Source: Paracoccaceae bacterium (GTDB taxonomy: Bacteria > Pseudomonadota > Alphaproteobacteria > Rhodobacterales > Rhodobacteraceae). From it: a DNA stretch of 64,000 nt. The notes under the pieces were generated by a model that saw only the letters and a program-made list of their open reading frames with translations, searched no databases and was not told the origin of the DNA. Made by a program: the position numbers and the translations under genes. Where the stretch lies: contig JAABTV010000001.1 in the NCBI GenBank assembly GCA_011389685.1, positions 1 to 64,000 of the forward strand, given 5' to 3'. This document shows, piece after piece, positions 49,253 through 59,804 of this stretch (position 1 is its first letter; the number at the start of each line of letters is the position of its first letter).

Positions 49253-50188
49253 TCACGCCCGCCTGACCGTCCCGGGCGCCGCCATGTCCGGATAGGAAAT
49301 CTCGGTGCGATAGCCGGGGTCGCGCATGAGATCGAAATAATCTGCGCGCAGGGCACGGGCCACGGTGCCGGGGGTATCGTTGCCGAAGATCCGGTCATCG
49401 ACGCGCGAGACGGGGATCGCGCCGCCGCCGGAGGAGGACAGGAACACCTCGTCGGCCTCCAGCAGTTCGGAGAGCGGCAGGGCGCGGGTCTCGACCGTGA
49501 GGCCGCGCGCGCGGCACATCTCGATCATGGTCTTGCGGGTGATCCCGTGCAGAACGCCGTGATCGGGGGTCACGACCGTATCGCCCCGAAGCGCGAACAC
49601 GTTGAAGCCCGGCCCCTCGGTCACGTTGCCCGCATGATCGAGCAGCGCCGTGGTGTCGAAACCGTTATCCTTGGCCTCGAACAGGCCGGTGGTGAAATCG
49701 CCCCAGTGATAGTTCTTGGCGCGCGGGTTCACGCTGTCCTCGGGGATGCGGCGCGAGGATTTGGAAATCCAGAGGTGGCAACCGCGTTCCGCGACCTCGG
49801 GCTTGATCACGTGGATATAGGGCACGCAGAAGGCATAGAAGTGATTGCCGCACTCGCGCGGATCGCGCGACCCGGGGATGAGCGGCACCCCGCGTGCGGC
49901 GCTCATCGACACGTAGGCGTCACGCAGGCCCGAGCGGGCGACGATATCGTGCAGGATCCGCGCGATATCCGCGTCGGTCTGCGGGATGTCGAGGCGCAGC
50001 GCCGCGATGGATTGGCGGAAGCGGGCGAGGTAATCGTCGAGGCGAAAGAACCCGCCCGCCCAGACCGGCACCACGTCATAGGTGATGTCGGAATGCGTGA
50101 GCCCCCAGTCGATGACGGATATCTTTGCCTGGTCGATGGGCAGGATCTCTCCGCCCATCCAGGCCGCGCCCTTGGTGAAATCCGCCAT
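49253..50188 (-). CDS. Class IV aminotransferase (branched-chain/D-amino acid aminotransferase family)
   Basis: MADFTKGAAWMGGEILPIDQAKISVIDWGLTHSDITYDVVPVW; NPRAKNYHWGDF; LLDHAGNVTEGPGFNVFAL; GITRKTMIEMCRARG. Confidence 0.9.
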   Translation of the reverse strand: MADFTKGAAWMGGEILPIDQAKISVIDWGLTHSDITYDVVPVWAGGFFRLDDYLARFRQSIAALRLDIPQTDADIARILHDIVARSGLRDAYVSMSAARGVPLIPGSRDPRECGNHFYAFCVPYIHVIKPEVAERGCHLWISKSSRRIPEDSVNPRAKNYHWGDFTTGLFEAKDNGFDTTALLDHAGNVTEGPGFNVFALRGDTVVTPDHGVLHGITRKTMIEMCRARGLTVETRALPLSELLEADEVFLSSSGGGAIPVSRVDDRIFGNDTPGTVARALRADYFDLMRDPGYRTEISYPDMAAPGTVRRA

Positions 50189-50205
50189 GTGTCGCCTCCC
50201 GCCGG

Positions 50206-51453
50206 TCAGGTTCCGTAGGCGCGAGACTGCCCCATGACCTCTTCGGCTGCAAGCACCAGCGCATCGGCGATGGCGGCGCATTGATCGAGCGTGAGATGCG
50301 CGGGCAGGCGGGCGTCGCAGGCGCGCATCAGCATGGCGCGGGTCCGGGGCAGATCGGGGGGACCGCCGGGGATGAACTGCCAGTTCCAGAAGGCACGGGC
50401 ATTGTCGGTCGAAAGGCCGAAGACCTGCACCTTGACCCCGCGTTCCGCGGCGGCGGCGGCAAAGGCGCGGGTGTCGTCGTCAGTGAGGCCGCAGAGGTTG
50501 AACTGGATCGAGTCGGGTGCGCGCTCCTCGGGGGGCAGGGCGTCGGGCACGGCAATCCAGGGCGAAGCGTTGAGACGCGCGGCCACGAAATCGTGGTTGC
50601 GGCGGCCATCGCGGACACGGCGCGCGACCTCGGGCAGTTGCGGGCGGATCACCGCCGCCGAGAGGTTGGAAAGCCGCAGGTTGTAGAGCGGAAGGCGGTT
50701 CTGCCAGCGGGCGAATGCCTGTTCCAGGTCGACCCGGTTGTCGCCGGGGGCGAGGTGTTTCGACCAGTTATGTTCATAGGCGCCCGACATGATCACCGCG
50801 CGGGCCACGAGATCGGCGTCATCGGTGATGAGGATCCCGCCTTCGCCGGCGTTGACGAGCTTGTAGGACTGGAACGAGAAACAACCCGCGCGCCCGATGG
50901 TGCCGATCCGCCGTCCGCCCCAGGTGGTGCCGAGGCTGTGCGCCGCATCCTCGATCACCGGGATGCCGCGCGCATCGCACAGCGCCATGATCGCATCCAT
51001 GTCCGAGGTGTGGCCGCGCATGTGGGAAATGATCACGGCGGCAATACCGGTATCGAGTTTCGCCATGAAATCATTGATATCAATGCGGTAATTCTCGCCC
51101 ACCTCGCAAAGCACCGGGATGCAGTCGGCATGCACGACCGACGAGGGCACGGCGGCGAAAGTGAAGCCGGGGATCAGGACACGCGCATCGCGCGGCAGGC
51201 CAAGCGCCTTGAGCGACAGGAACAGCGCCGCCGAGCAGGACGAGACGGCCAGCGCGTATTTCACACCCATCAACGCGGCGAATTCCCGTTCGAGCAGGGT
51301 CACGGGGGCGTTTTCGGGGGCGGTGTAGCGGAAGAGATCGCCCGATTGCAGAAGTTGGTCGATCGCATCCCGGGCCGCGGGCGGGATCGGTTCGGCGTCG
51401 TAAACGCTGGCAGCGGGTGCCTTGACGGTGGATGGGTGTGGATGAAGCGTCAT
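50206..51453 (-). CDS. DegT/DnrJ/EryC1/StrS family aminotransferase
   Basis: EREFAALMGVKYALAVSSCSAALFLSLKALG; VIEDAAHSLGTTWGGRRIG; FSFQSYKLVNAGEGG (PLP Lys). Confidence 0.92.
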   Translation of the reverse strand: MTLHPHPSTVKAPAASVYDAEPIPPAARDAIDQLLQSGDLFRYTAPENAPVTLLEREFAALMGVKYALAVSSCSAALFLSLKALGLPRDARVLIPGFTFAAVPSSVVHADCIPVLCEVGENYRIDINDFMAKLDTGIAAVIISHMRGHTSDMDAIMALCDARGIPVIEDAAHSLGTTWGGRRIGTIGRAGCFSFQSYKLVNAGEGGILITDDADLVARAVIMSGAYEHNWSKHLAPGDNRVDLEQAFARWQNRLPLYNLRLSNLSAAVIRPQLPEVARRVRDGRRNHDFVAARLNASPWIAVPDALPPEERAPDSIQFNLCGLTDDDTRAFAAAAAERGVKVQVFGLSTDNARAFWNWQFIPGGPPDLPRTRAMLMRACDARLPAHLTLDQCAAIADALVLAAEEVMGQSRAYGT

Positions 51454-51564
51454 GATTTCAGATTTCCCGAAAGGCTCTTTCAGGAAATCTAAACCGGATT
51501 TGTGACAGTGGAAAGAAAATTCCGACCGCTTCGTCCCGATTGCGTGGGTTCGGGCGGGGTCAGG

Positions 51565-52317
51565 TCAGGCGCTGCTTTCAAGGGCGGCGATGATCGGGGA
51601 AAAATCCCCCGCCTTGAGAGAGGCGCCGCCGACCAGTGCGCCGTCGACATTCGGCACGCGGAAAATGGCGTCGGCATTGTCGGGCTTGACCGAGCCGCCA
51701 TAGAGGATGCGCACGCCGCGTCCCACGCCCGGGTCGAAGCGCCGTTCGAGGCGGGTGCGGATGAAATCATGCACCTCCCCGATCTGGGCCGCGTCGGGGG
51801 TCAGGCCGGTGCCGATCGCCCAGATTGGTTCATAAGCGATGACGAGGTTTTCGGCGGTCGAACTGTCGGGGATCGAAAGCGCCATTTGCGCGGCGATGAT
51901 GTCGAGCGTGTTGGCGGCGTCGCGCTGGGCGAGTGATTCGCCCATGCAGATCACCGCCATCAGCCCCGCCGCTTGGGCGGCGCGGGCCTTGGCGCGAACC
52001 GTGTCGCTGGTTTCACCGTGGTCTCCGCGCCGTTCCGAGTGCCCAAGGATCACCGCGCAAGCCCCTGAATCCTTGAGCATTTCGGCAGATACATCCCCGG
52101 TATGGGCGCCCGCGCGCTCGGCGTGGCAATCCTGTCCACCGATCCCGATGGGATGCTCTGCACAGCATTGCGCGGCTTGCGAAATGAGCGTCGCGGGAGG
52201 ACACACCAGGATATCGACCATCGGGTCGGGATGGGCCGTGACCAGGGACCGCAACTCGCCAAGCGACGCGGTCAGCCCGTTCATCTTCCAGTTTCCGGCC
52301 GCCAGTTTCCGGCGCAT
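51565..52317 (-). CDS. tpiA: Triosephosphate isomerase
   Basis: RRKLAAGNWKMNG; AVILGHSERR; AYEPIWAIGTG. Confidence 0.97.
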   Translation of the reverse strand: MRRKLAAGNWKMNGLTASLGELRSLVTAHPDPMVDILVCPPATLISQAAQCCAEHPIGIGGQDCHAERAGAHTGDVSAEMLKDSGACAVILGHSERRGDHGETSDTVRAKARAAQAAGLMAVICMGESLAQRDAANTLDIIAAQMALSIPDSSTAENLVIAYEPIWAIGTGLTPDAAQIGEVHDFIRTRLERRFDPGVGRGVRILYGGSVKPDNADAIFRVPNVDGALVGGASLKAGDFSPIIAALESSA

Positions 52318-52395
52318 GCATCCCTCCCGCGTGATCCGTGTCGCGCTATCATCGCGGGGTTTGCGGGCGGGTCAAGAGAAGGGTTGTCGCGGGGC

Positions 52396-52788
52396 TTACC
52401 CGTCGGTCCCTTGTGGTTGAGAGTCGGCCTGTAACTCTTCGACATCCTTGAATTTTATGGATTCCCCGCAGCCACAGGCCTCGGTCACGTTGGGGTTGTT
52501 GAAGACGAATCCCGACTCGAGCAACGAGGTCTGGTAGTCGATCTCGGTGCCGAAGAGGAACATCTGGGCCATCGGGGCGATCATCACGCGGGCGCCGTCC
52601 TGTTCGACCAACTCGTCATTGGGGTCGACCGTGTCGACATAATCCATGGTGTATTCCATGCCCGCGCAGCCGCCCTTCTTGACGCCGATGCGCAAGCCCT
52701 GATGCCCCTTGGAGGCCATCAGCTTGTTGATCTGCGCAATCGCGGCCGGGGTCATCGTGACGGCCTGTTTTCCGGGAATTCCGAACAT
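52396..52788 (-). CDS. HesB/IscA-type Fe-S assembly scaffold
   Basis: GLRIGVKKGGCAGMEYTMDYVD; CGCGESIKF. Confidence 0.93.
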   Translation of the reverse strand: MFGIPGKQAVTMTPAAIAQINKLMASKGHQGLRIGVKKGGCAGMEYTMDYVDTVDPNDELVEQDGARVMIAPMAQMFLFGTEIDYQTSLLESGFVFNNPNVTEACGCGESIKFKDVEELQADSQPQGTDG

Positions 52789-52817
52789 GAACCTCCCCTT
52801 TCAATCAATTGATTTCA

Positions 52818-53180
52818 TTACATGAAGCCAAGCTCAAGCCGGGCCTCGTCGCTCATCATGTCCATGCCCCATTGCGGCTCCCAGGTCAGTTCGACATCGA
52901 CCTGTTTCACGCCGGGGATGGGGCTGATCGCGTCGGCGACCCAGCCCGGCATCTCGCCCGCGACCGGGCAACCCGGGGCGGTGAGGGACATGGTCACGTG
53001 AACCTCGTTCTCGTCACTGATCTTGATCGTGTAGATCAGGCCGAGGTCATAGATATTCACTGGAATTTCAGGGTCATAGACAGAGCGGCACGCCTCGACG
53101 ATCGAATCGTAGAGCGGGTGGGTGACGGTCGAGGGCGCGATCAGCGGGGTGCCTTCGAGCGGTTCGGGCTGGTTGGTCAT
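52818..53180 (-). CDS. MIP18/DUF59 family Fe-S assembly (SufT-like) protein
   Basis: SVYDPEIPVNIYDLGLIYTIKI; VTMSLTAPGCPVAGEMPGWVADAI. Confidence 0.93.
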   Translation of the reverse strand: MTNQPEPLEGTPLIAPSTVTHPLYDSIVEACRSVYDPEIPVNIYDLGLIYTIKISDENEVHVTMSLTAPGCPVAGEMPGWVADAISPIPGVKQVDVELTWEPQWGMDMMSDEARLELGFM

Positions 53181-53246
53181 GAAAGCCTCACGTATTTCCT
53201 GACCAAACATATAAGGATTCAGGGCGCCGCCGTAAAGTGGGGGCAG

Positions 53247-53357
53247 GTTAACGTGATCGAAACGCGCGATTTCGGGGGGGGTGACATCCGGCTGACATCC
53301 GGCTGCCGCCCGGCTGCCGGATGATTTCAGGTTTCGTTAACCTCTGCAGAGGTTAAC
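53247..53357. repeat. Intergenic repeat family 2, copy III (GTTAAC-bounded, CCGGCTG-rich)
   Basis: ggttaac..GGGGGGTGACATCCGGCTGACATCCGGCTGCCGCCCGGCTGCCGG..gttaacctctgcagaggttaacg. Confidence 0.85.
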
Positions 53358-53373
53358 GCGGTGTTCGGCGGGG

Positions 53374-53487
53374 CGGATTTCGTCGCGAAATCCGGTCATT
53401 TTCCCGTCCCGGAAAAATATCCGTGCTGAGGTGTCGGGCGCAAAAAATCCTCGCAGGATTTTTGACCGTTTTTCGCGACGAAAAACG
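53374..53487. repeat. AT-rich double-hairpin element, locus E (two pairs, four hairpins)
   Basis: cggatttcgtcgcgaaatccg..ttttcccgtcccggaaaa .. aaaaatcctcgcaggatttttgaccgtttttcgcgacgaaaaacg, abutting the enoyl-CoA hydratase stop. Confidence 0.88.
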
Positions 53488-53488
53488 C

Positions 53489-54271
53489 CTAGCCGGACCA
53501 GCGCGAGTCCTTCTCGCGGGCGATGCGGGTGGGGTCCATGAAATGGCCGATCATGGTTTCGGTGGCCATCTCGTAGGCGGTGGCCAGGTCGAGGTCGAGA
53601 TGGCGGTGGGTCGTGACCTTGCCGCTGGCGATGGGGCCGGGGTTGCGGGCGGCCAGCGTTGCCGCGAAATCCATCACCCGGGTGCGCAGCTCGGCGGGGT
53701 CCGTCACCTCGTTGATCAGCCCGGCGCGCAGGGCCCAGTCGGCGGATTTCGGGGTGCCCGAGAGCAGCAGTTCCATCAGGTGCTTGCGCGCCACCGCGCG
53801 CGAAACGGCGACGGCGGGCGTGGTGCAGAAGCCGTTATTCGTGACCCCGGGCAGGCAGAACGTGGCATTATGCGAGGCGAAGGCCATGTCGCAGGCGGCG
53901 ACCAGTTGCAGGCCGGCGGCGGTGGCGATGCCATCGACCATCGCGATGGTGGGCCGGGGCGAAAACGTGATGGCCTGCATCATCGCCGCGCAGTCGTCGA
54001 AGAGCGCGCGCAGGTAGGCCGCGCCATGATCGGGATCGGCGCGGTGGCGGGCGATCTCCTTGAGGTCATGCCCGGCGCAGAAGATATGGCCCGGCCCGTC
54101 GATCACGATCACCCGCGCGTCGGGATTGTCGGCGGCGCGGGTGACGGCGCCGTGCAATGCGTTGACCAGCGCCGCGTTGAGCGCATGGGCCTTGCCATTG
54201 CCCAGCGTCAGCGTGAGCACGCCCTGATCCAGCGTTTCGGTGAGAAGCTCGGGGGATGTCATCCGGTTCAT
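53489..54271 (-). CDS. Enoyl-CoA hydratase family protein
   Basis: NGKAHALNAALVNALHGAVTRAADNPDARVIVIDGPGHIFCAGHDLKEI; ATAAGLQLVAACDMAFAS. Confidence 0.9.
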   Translation of the reverse strand: MNRMTSPELLTETLDQGVLTLTLGNGKAHALNAALVNALHGAVTRAADNPDARVIVIDGPGHIFCAGHDLKEIARHRADPDHGAAYLRALFDDCAAMMQAITFSPRPTIAMVDGIATAAGLQLVAACDMAFASHNATFCLPGVTNNGFCTTPAVAVSRAVARKHLMELLLSGTPKSADWALRAGLINEVTDPAELRTRVMDFAATLAARNPGPIASGKVTTHRHLDLDLATAYEMATETMIGHFMDPTRIAREKDSRWSG

Positions 54272-54337
54272 GGTCTCTCTCCCTTCTCTCGGACAGGCTC
54301 GCCCCTGTCCGGTGCCCTTGTCCAGTCTTTCGGCGCG

Positions 54338-55747
54338 TCACGTGCTGCGCGCGGCGGTCTTGCGGCGGCGCACGGGGGTGGGGCGGACGCTGGTCTCGAT
54401 CTCGTCATAGAGCCGGGCGACGATATTCTTGCCGGTCGAGGTCTCGATTCCCTCGAACCCGGGCGAGGAATTGACTTCGAGCACCTTGGGTCCGCTTTCC
54501 GAGCGTAACAGGTCCACCCCCGAGAGGTTGAGGCCGAAGACGCGGGCGGCGCGGATCGCGGTTTCGCGTTCCTCTTTCGAGATGCGCACTGATTTGGCGG
54601 CGCCGCCGCGATGCAGGTTCGAGCGGAAATCGCCCTCGGCGCCGGTGCGTTTCATCGCGGCCACGACCCGGCCGCCGATCACGAGGCAACGGATATCCTC
54701 GCCCGCCGCTTCCTTGACGAAATCCTGCACCAGGAAATTGGCCTTGAGCCCGCGAAAGGCGTCGATCACCGATTCGGCGGCCTTCTTGGTCTCGGCCAGC
54801 ACCACGCCCTTGCCCTGGGTCGATTCGAGCAGTTTCACGATCAGCGGCGCGGTGCCGACGAGGCCGATGAGGTTGCCGGTATCCTTGGGCGAGGCGGCGA
54901 AGGCGGTGTTGGGCATGCCGATCCGCGCCCGCGCCATCAGTTGATGGGCATAGAGCTTGTCCCGGCTGGCGGTGATGCCGGCCGAGGAATTGACGCAGAA
55001 GGTGCCGATGGTTTCGAACTGGCGCACCACGGCGGTGCCATAGGGGGTGATCGAGGCGCCGATGCGCGGGATCACCGCGTCGTAACGTGGCAGCCTCTTG
55101 CCGTCGTAATGCACCTCGGGGGCGAGCGTGTTGATCGCCATGTAACAGCGCGTGGTGTCGATCACCTCGACCGAGTGGCCGCGTTTCTCGCCCTCCTCGA
55201 CGAGGCGGCGGGTGGAATAGTTGTTCTCGCGCGACAGCACCGCCACGCGCAACGAGCGGTTGGGTGCCTCCTGTCGCATGCGGGCGCTGTGGTAGACATC
55301 GAACGAGAGTTGCGGTTGCAGGAAGCGTTCGGTGGCGACGATGGTGATATGGTTCAAGAGCGCCTGCCGGCCCAGCAGCATCCGGTTGTTCATGGTGGCG
55401 CGGTTGGTCAGCGTGATCTCGATCGGCCAGCTTTCGCCGTTCACCGAGATCGGGGTTTCGATCACGTAGCGATGTTCGCCTTCGCCGTTCGAGCTTGTCA
55501 CTTCGCGGCGGTCGATGATCGGGGCCGAACAGGGAATCACCAGATCATCCCGCCCCGGGATCGGGTGCAGGGTAAAGCGCACCTTGGGGCGCGACGCGGG
55601 GCCGAAAGTCTCGATGTCATAAGCATGGATCGCGGAGGTGCGCGCGCCGGTATCGACCTTGGCCTTGAGCGCGGGCAGGCCCAGCTCGGGCAGGGACACC
55701 CATTCCTCCCATCCGAACCTCAGGAGGCGGTTTTCCGGTTCGCTCAT
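54338..55747 (-). CDS. Fusion: RimB-like retropepsin-type ATP-dependent Zn protease domain + RimK-type ATP-grasp ligase
   Basis: N-term [25 protein letters not shown] / [14 protein letters not shown]-term ATP-grasp [77 protein letters not shown]. Confidence 0.9.
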   Translation of the reverse strand: MSEPENRLLRFGWEEWVSLPELGLPALKAKVDTGARTSAIHAYDIETFGPASRPKVRFTLHPIPGRDDLVIPCSAPIIDRREVTSSNGEGEHRYVIETPISVNGESWPIEITLTNRATMNNRMLLGRQALLNHITIVATERFLQPQLSFDVYHSARMRQEAPNRSLRVAVLSRENNYSTRRLVEEGEKRGHSVEVIDTTRCYMAINTLAPEVHYDGKRLPRYDAVIPRIGASITPYGTAVVRQFETIGTFCVNSSAGITASRDKLYAHQLMARARIGMPNTAFAASPKDTGNLIGLVGTAPLIVKLLESTQGKGVVLAETKKAAESVIDAFRGLKANFLVQDFVKEAAGEDIRCLVIGGRVVAAMKRTGAEGDFRSNLHRGGAAKSVRISKEERETAIRAARVFGLNLSGVDLLRSESGPKVLEVNSSPGFEGIETSTGKNIVARLYDEIETSVRPTPVRRRKTAARST

Positions 55748-55814
55748 GGTTGTCTCCTTGGCAAGAGTGGGGCGGCGTGGGTAAAGAGGCCCCTATAGCG
55801 GTTCGGGGCAGCTT

Positions 55815-56945
55815 ATGACAGGTAGAATTGAATTCAAACTCCTTGGTCGGGACGGGGCGGCGCGCAGGGGCGTGATCACCACGCCGCGTGGCGATATCGC
55901 CACGCCGGCCTTCATGCCGGTGGGTACGGCGGGCACGGTCAAGGCGATGCTGCCCGAGAGCGTGGCGGCCACCGGGGCCGATATCCTTCTGGGCAATACC
56001 TATCACCTTATGCTGCGGCCCGGGGCGGAGCGGGTGGCGCGGCTGGGGGGCCTGCATCGCTTCATGAACTGGGAGCGGCCGATCCTGACCGATTCGGGGG
56101 GCTTTCAGGTGATGAGCCTTGCCGGGCTGCGCAAGCTGACCGAGCAAGGCGTGACGTTCAAGAGCCATATCGACGGGTCGCGCCATCACCTGACGCCGGA
56201 ACATTCGATGGAGATCCAGCGCCTGTTGGGCAGCGACATCGTGATGTGTTTCGACGAATGCCCGGCCCTGCCCGCCGAGCGCAAGCGGATCGAGGAGAGC
56301 ATGCGGCTTTCGATGCGTTGGGCGGCGCGGTCGCGTGAGGCGTTCGGTGATCGGCCCGGGCACGCGCTGTTCGGGATTCAGCAGGGCGGGCTGGAGCGTG
56401 ATCTGCGCGCGGAGTCGGCCGAGGCGCTGAAGGCGATCGGGTTCGAGGGCTATGCCATCGGCGGGCTGGCGGTGGGCGAGGGGCAGGAGGCGATGTTCGG
56501 CGTTCTGGACCACGCGCCGGGGATGCTGCCCGAGGACCGGCCGCGTTACCTGATGGGGGTGGGCAAACCCGATGACATCGTGGGCGCCGTGAAGCGCGGG
56601 GTGGACATGATGGATTGCGTGTTGCCCTCGCGCAGCGGGCGCACCGGGCAGGTGTTCACGCGGCGCGGGGTGGTCAACATCAAGAACGCGCGCCATGCCG
56701 ACGATCCGCGGCCGCTGGACGAGGATTGCACCTGTCCGGCCTGTCGCGGCTATTCGCGCGCCTATCTGCATCACGTGTTCCGCTCGAACGAGATCATCGC
56801 CTCGATGCTGCTGACCTGGCACAACCTGCATTATTTCCAGCAGATCATGGCGGGGATGCGCGCCGCGATTTCCGAAGGTCGGTTTGACGCCTGGGAGGCG
56901 GCGTTTCACGCCACGCGGGCGCTGGGCGATATCGAGCCGGTTTGA
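55815..56945 (+). CDS. tgt: Queuine tRNA-ribosyltransferase
   Basis: [46 protein letters not shown]; Zn site [16 protein letters not shown]. Confidence 0.97.
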   Translation: MTGRIEFKLLGRDGAARRGVITTPRGDIATPAFMPVGTAGTVKAMLPESVAATGADILLGNTYHLMLRPGAERVARLGGLHRFMNWERPILTDSGGFQVMSLAGLRKLTEQGVTFKSHIDGSRHHLTPEHSMEIQRLLGSDIVMCFDECPALPAERKRIEESMRLSMRWAARSREAFGDRPGHALFGIQQGGLERDLRAESAEALKAIGFEGYAIGGLAVGEGQEAMFGVLDHAPGMLPEDRPRYLMGVGKPDDIVGAVKRGVDMMDCVLPSRSGRTGQVFTRRGVVNIKNARHADDPRPLDEDCTCPACRGYSRAYLHHVFRSNEIIASMLLTWHNLHYFQQIMAGMRAAISEGRFDAWEAAFHATRALGDIEPV

Positions 56946-56982
56946 GTCGGCCGGGCGGGACCCGACCGGTTGGCGCTGCCAA

Positions 56983-58335
56983 TCAGGCCAGCATCGCGAG
57001 CGGGTTCTCGAGCTGATCAGTGATCACCTGCAACAGCTCGGCCCCGAGCGCGCCGTCGATCACCCGGTGATCGACCGAGAGCGTGACGCTCATCACCGTG
57101 GCGGTGGTCAGTTCTCCATCCTTGCCGACAACGGGTTTCTTCACCCCGGCGCCCACGGCGAGGATCGCGCCGTGTGGCGGGTTGATCACCGCATCGAAAT
57201 TGTCGATCCCGAACATGCCCAAGTTGGAAATGGCGAAACTGCCGCCCTGGTATTCATGCGGGGCCAGCTTGCGGTCGCGGGCGCGGGTGGCGAGATCCTT
57301 CATCTCGGCCGAAAGGGCGGAGAGCGATTTCTTCTCGGCGTCCTGAAGCACGGGGGTGAAGAGCCCGCCCTCGATGGCGACGGCCACGGCCACATCCGAA
57401 GGTGTGAGTTTCAGGATACGGTCGCCGGCCCAGACCGCATTGGCGTCGGGCACGGCCTGAAGCGCGTTGGCGCAGGCCTTGATGATGTAGTCATTGACGC
57501 TGAGCTTGACGCCGCGGCTTTCCAGCCCGGCGTTCATCTCGGAGCGCAGTTTCAACAGCGCATCGAGCCTTATGTCGCGGCGCAGGTAGAAATGCGGGAT
57601 GGTCTGTTTCGCCTCGGTGAGCCGCGCGGCGATGGTCTTGCGCATCCCGTCGAGCTTCATTTCCTCGAACTCGCGGGATTCGTACATCTTGAGCACGGTT
57701 TCGGTGGCCGGGCCGGTCGGCATTGCGGCGGTCTGCGCGGGGGCGGCGTCCGCGCGAGCGGACGCCTGAGCCGGGCGCGCGCCCGGCTTCGCCGCTTCGA
57801 CGTCGGCCTTGACGATGCGGCCCTTGGGGCCAGAGCCGGTGATCTCGCGCAGATCGAGCCCTTTGTCGGCGGCGATGCGGCGCGCAAGCGGCGAGGCGAA
57901 GATGCGCTTGCCGTCCTGCTGCGGGGCCGGGGGGGCGGGTGTCACCTTGCCCCTGTCCGCTTTCGAGTCCTTCGCGGAATCGTCCGAGCCGGGCGTTTCT
58001 TCGGCCTCTTTCGTGCTTTCCTTGTCGTCGTCCTTCTTGTCCTTGGCGGGCGCGGGTTTGCCGGAGTCGGCCTCGATATCGTCGGCGCTTTCGCCCTCTT
58101 CCAGGATCACGGCGATGGCGGTGTTGACCTTCACGCCCTCGGTGCCTTCCTGGACGAGGATCTTGCCGATCACGCCTTCATCCGTGGCTTCGAATTCCAT
58201 CGTCGCCTTGTCGGTCTCGATCTCGGCCAGAAGGTCGCCGGCCGAGACGGTGTCGCCCTCCTTGACCAGCCATTTGGCAAGCGTGCCCTCTTCCATGGTG
58301 GGGCTGAGCGCGGGCATGAGAATTTCGGTGGGCAT
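56983..58335 (-). CDS. pdhC: Pyruvate dehydrogenase complex dihydrolipoamide acetyltransferase (E2)
   Basis: Lipoyl domain [18 protein letters not shown]3-binding [36 protein letters not shown]; catalytic [13 protein letters not shown]. Confidence 0.95.
   Translation of the reverse strand: MPTEILMPALSPTMEEGTLAKWLVKEGDTVSAGDLLAEIETDKATMEFEATDEGVIGKILVQEGTEGVKVNTAIAVILEEGESADDIEADSGKPAPAKDKKDDDKESTKEAEETPGSDDSAKDSKADRGKVTPAPPAPQQDGKRIFASPLARRIAADKGLDLREITGSGPKGRIVKADVEAAKPGARPAQASARADAAPAQTAAMPTGPATETVLKMYESREFEEMKLDGMRKTIAARLTEAKQTIPHFYLRRDIRLDALLKLRSEMNAGLESRGVKLSVNDYIIKACANALQAVPDANAVWAGDRILKLTPSDVAVAVAIEGGLFTPVLQDAEKKSLSALSAEMKDLATRARDRKLAPHEYQGGSFAISNLGMFGIDNFDAVINPPHGAILAVGAGVKKPVVGKDGELTTATVMSVTLSVDHRVIDGALGAELLQVITDQLENPLAMLA
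57745..57787. repeat. GC-rich double palindrome inside the pdhC linker-coding region
   Basis: ggcgtccgcgcgagcggacgcc-tga-gccgggcgcgcgcccggc. Confidence 0.75.
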
Positions 58336-58346
58336 CGCGTCTCTCC

Positions 58347-59777
58347 TTACCGGTAGGTCACTTGGCGGACCGCTTCGATCACTTCGTCGGTCGAGATCAG
58401 GGCCAGTCTTTCGAGGTTGGCGGCATAGGGCATGGGCACGTCCTTGCCGGTCACGTTGAGCACCGGCGCATCGAGGTAGTCGAAGGCGTGGGTCATGATA
58501 TGGGCCGACAGGTGATTGCCGATGGAGGCGACCGGCCAGCCCTCTTCGACGGTGACGCAACGGTTGGTCTTCATCACCGATGCGATCACCGTGTCATAGT
58601 CGAGCGGGCGCAGGGTGCGCAGGTCGATCACCTCGGCCTCGATCCCGTTTTCGGAAAGCTTTTCAGCGGCTTCCATCGCATAGCTCATGCCGATGCCAAA
58701 GCTCACGATGGTCACGTCCGCCCCCTCGCGCCAGATCCGCGCCTTGCCGAAGGGCACGGTGAAATCCTCCATCACCGGCACGTCGAAGCTGCGGCCGTAA
58801 AGGATCTCGTTTTCGAGGAACACCACCGGGTTCGGATCGCGGATGGCGGTTTTCATCAGCCCCTTATAGTCCGAGGCCGAATAGGGCATCACCACCCGCA
58901 GGCCGGGCACCTGGGCATACCATGCCGCGTAATCCTGGCTGTGCTGGGCGGCGACGCGGGCGGCCGCACCGTTGGGGCCGCGAAAGACGATGGGGCAGCC
59001 CATCTGCCCGCCGGACATGTAGAGCGTCTTGGCGGCGGAGTTGATGATCTGGTCGATCGCCTGCATCGCGAAGTTCCAGGTCATGAATTCGACGATCGGG
59101 CGCAACCCGCCGAAGGCCGCGCCGACGCCGACGCCGGCAAAGCCATGTTCGGTGATCGGGGTGTCGACCACGCGTTTGGCGCCGAATTCGTCAAGCATGC
59201 CCTGGGTGATCTTGTAGGCGCCCTCGTATTCGGCCACCTCCTCGCCCATCAGGAAGACGCTGTCGTCGCGGCGCATTTCCTCGGCCATGGCGTCGCGCAG
59301 CGCCTCGCGCACGGTCTGCTGGCGGATCTCGGTGTCTTCGGGCCAGTCGGGTTCGGGGGCGGCTGCGGCTTTCGGGTCGGGTCCGTCCGGGGCGGCGGCG
59401 CGGGCGGCTTTCACCTCCTGCTCGTCCGGGGCAGAGGTGGTTTCCTCCTCGTCCCCGTCCTCGCTCTTTTCGTCCTTTTCCTCATCATCGCTGGTCGCGG
59501 CCTCGGTCTTGCCCGCATCCTCGGGCACGTCCTCGCCCTCTTCGACCAGAACCGCGATGGCGGTGTTGACCTTGACGCCCTCGGTGCCTTCCTCGATCAG
59601 GATCTTGCCGATGATGCCTTCATCGACCGCCTCGAATTCCATCGTGGCCTTGTCGGTCTCGATCTCGGCCATGATGTCGCCGGACTTGACCGTGTCGCCC
59701 TCTTTCACCAGCCACTTGGCGAGCGTGCCTTCCTCCATGGTGGGGCTGAGGGCGGGCATGAGAATTTCGGTTGCCAT
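58347..59777 (-). CDS. pdhB: Pyruvate dehydrogenase E1 beta subunit with N-terminal lipoyl domain
   Basis: [47 protein letters not shown] + transketolase-like E1beta ([22 protein letters not shown]..). Confidence 0.95.
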   Translation of the reverse strand: MATEILMPALSPTMEEGTLAKWLVKEGDTVKSGDIMAEIETDKATMEFEAVDEGIIGKILIEEGTEGVKVNTAIAVLVEEGEDVPEDAGKTEAATSDDEEKDEKSEDGDEEETTSAPDEQEVKAARAAAPDGPDPKAAAAPEPDWPEDTEIRQQTVREALRDAMAEEMRRDDSVFLMGEEVAEYEGAYKITQGMLDEFGAKRVVDTPITEHGFAGVGVGAAFGGLRPIVEFMTWNFAMQAIDQIINSAAKTLYMSGGQMGCPIVFRGPNGAAARVAAQHSQDYAAWYAQVPGLRVVMPYSASDYKGLMKTAIRDPNPVVFLENEILYGRSFDVPVMEDFTVPFGKARIWREGADVTIVSFGIGMSYAMEAAEKLSENGIEAEVIDLRTLRPLDYDTVIASVMKTNRCVTVEEGWPVASIGNHLSAHIMTHAFDYLDAPVLNVTGKDVPMPYAANLERLALISTDEVIEAVRQVTYR

Positions 59778-59804
59778 TGTCGTGTTCTCCTTGGTCCCGG
59801 TCGC

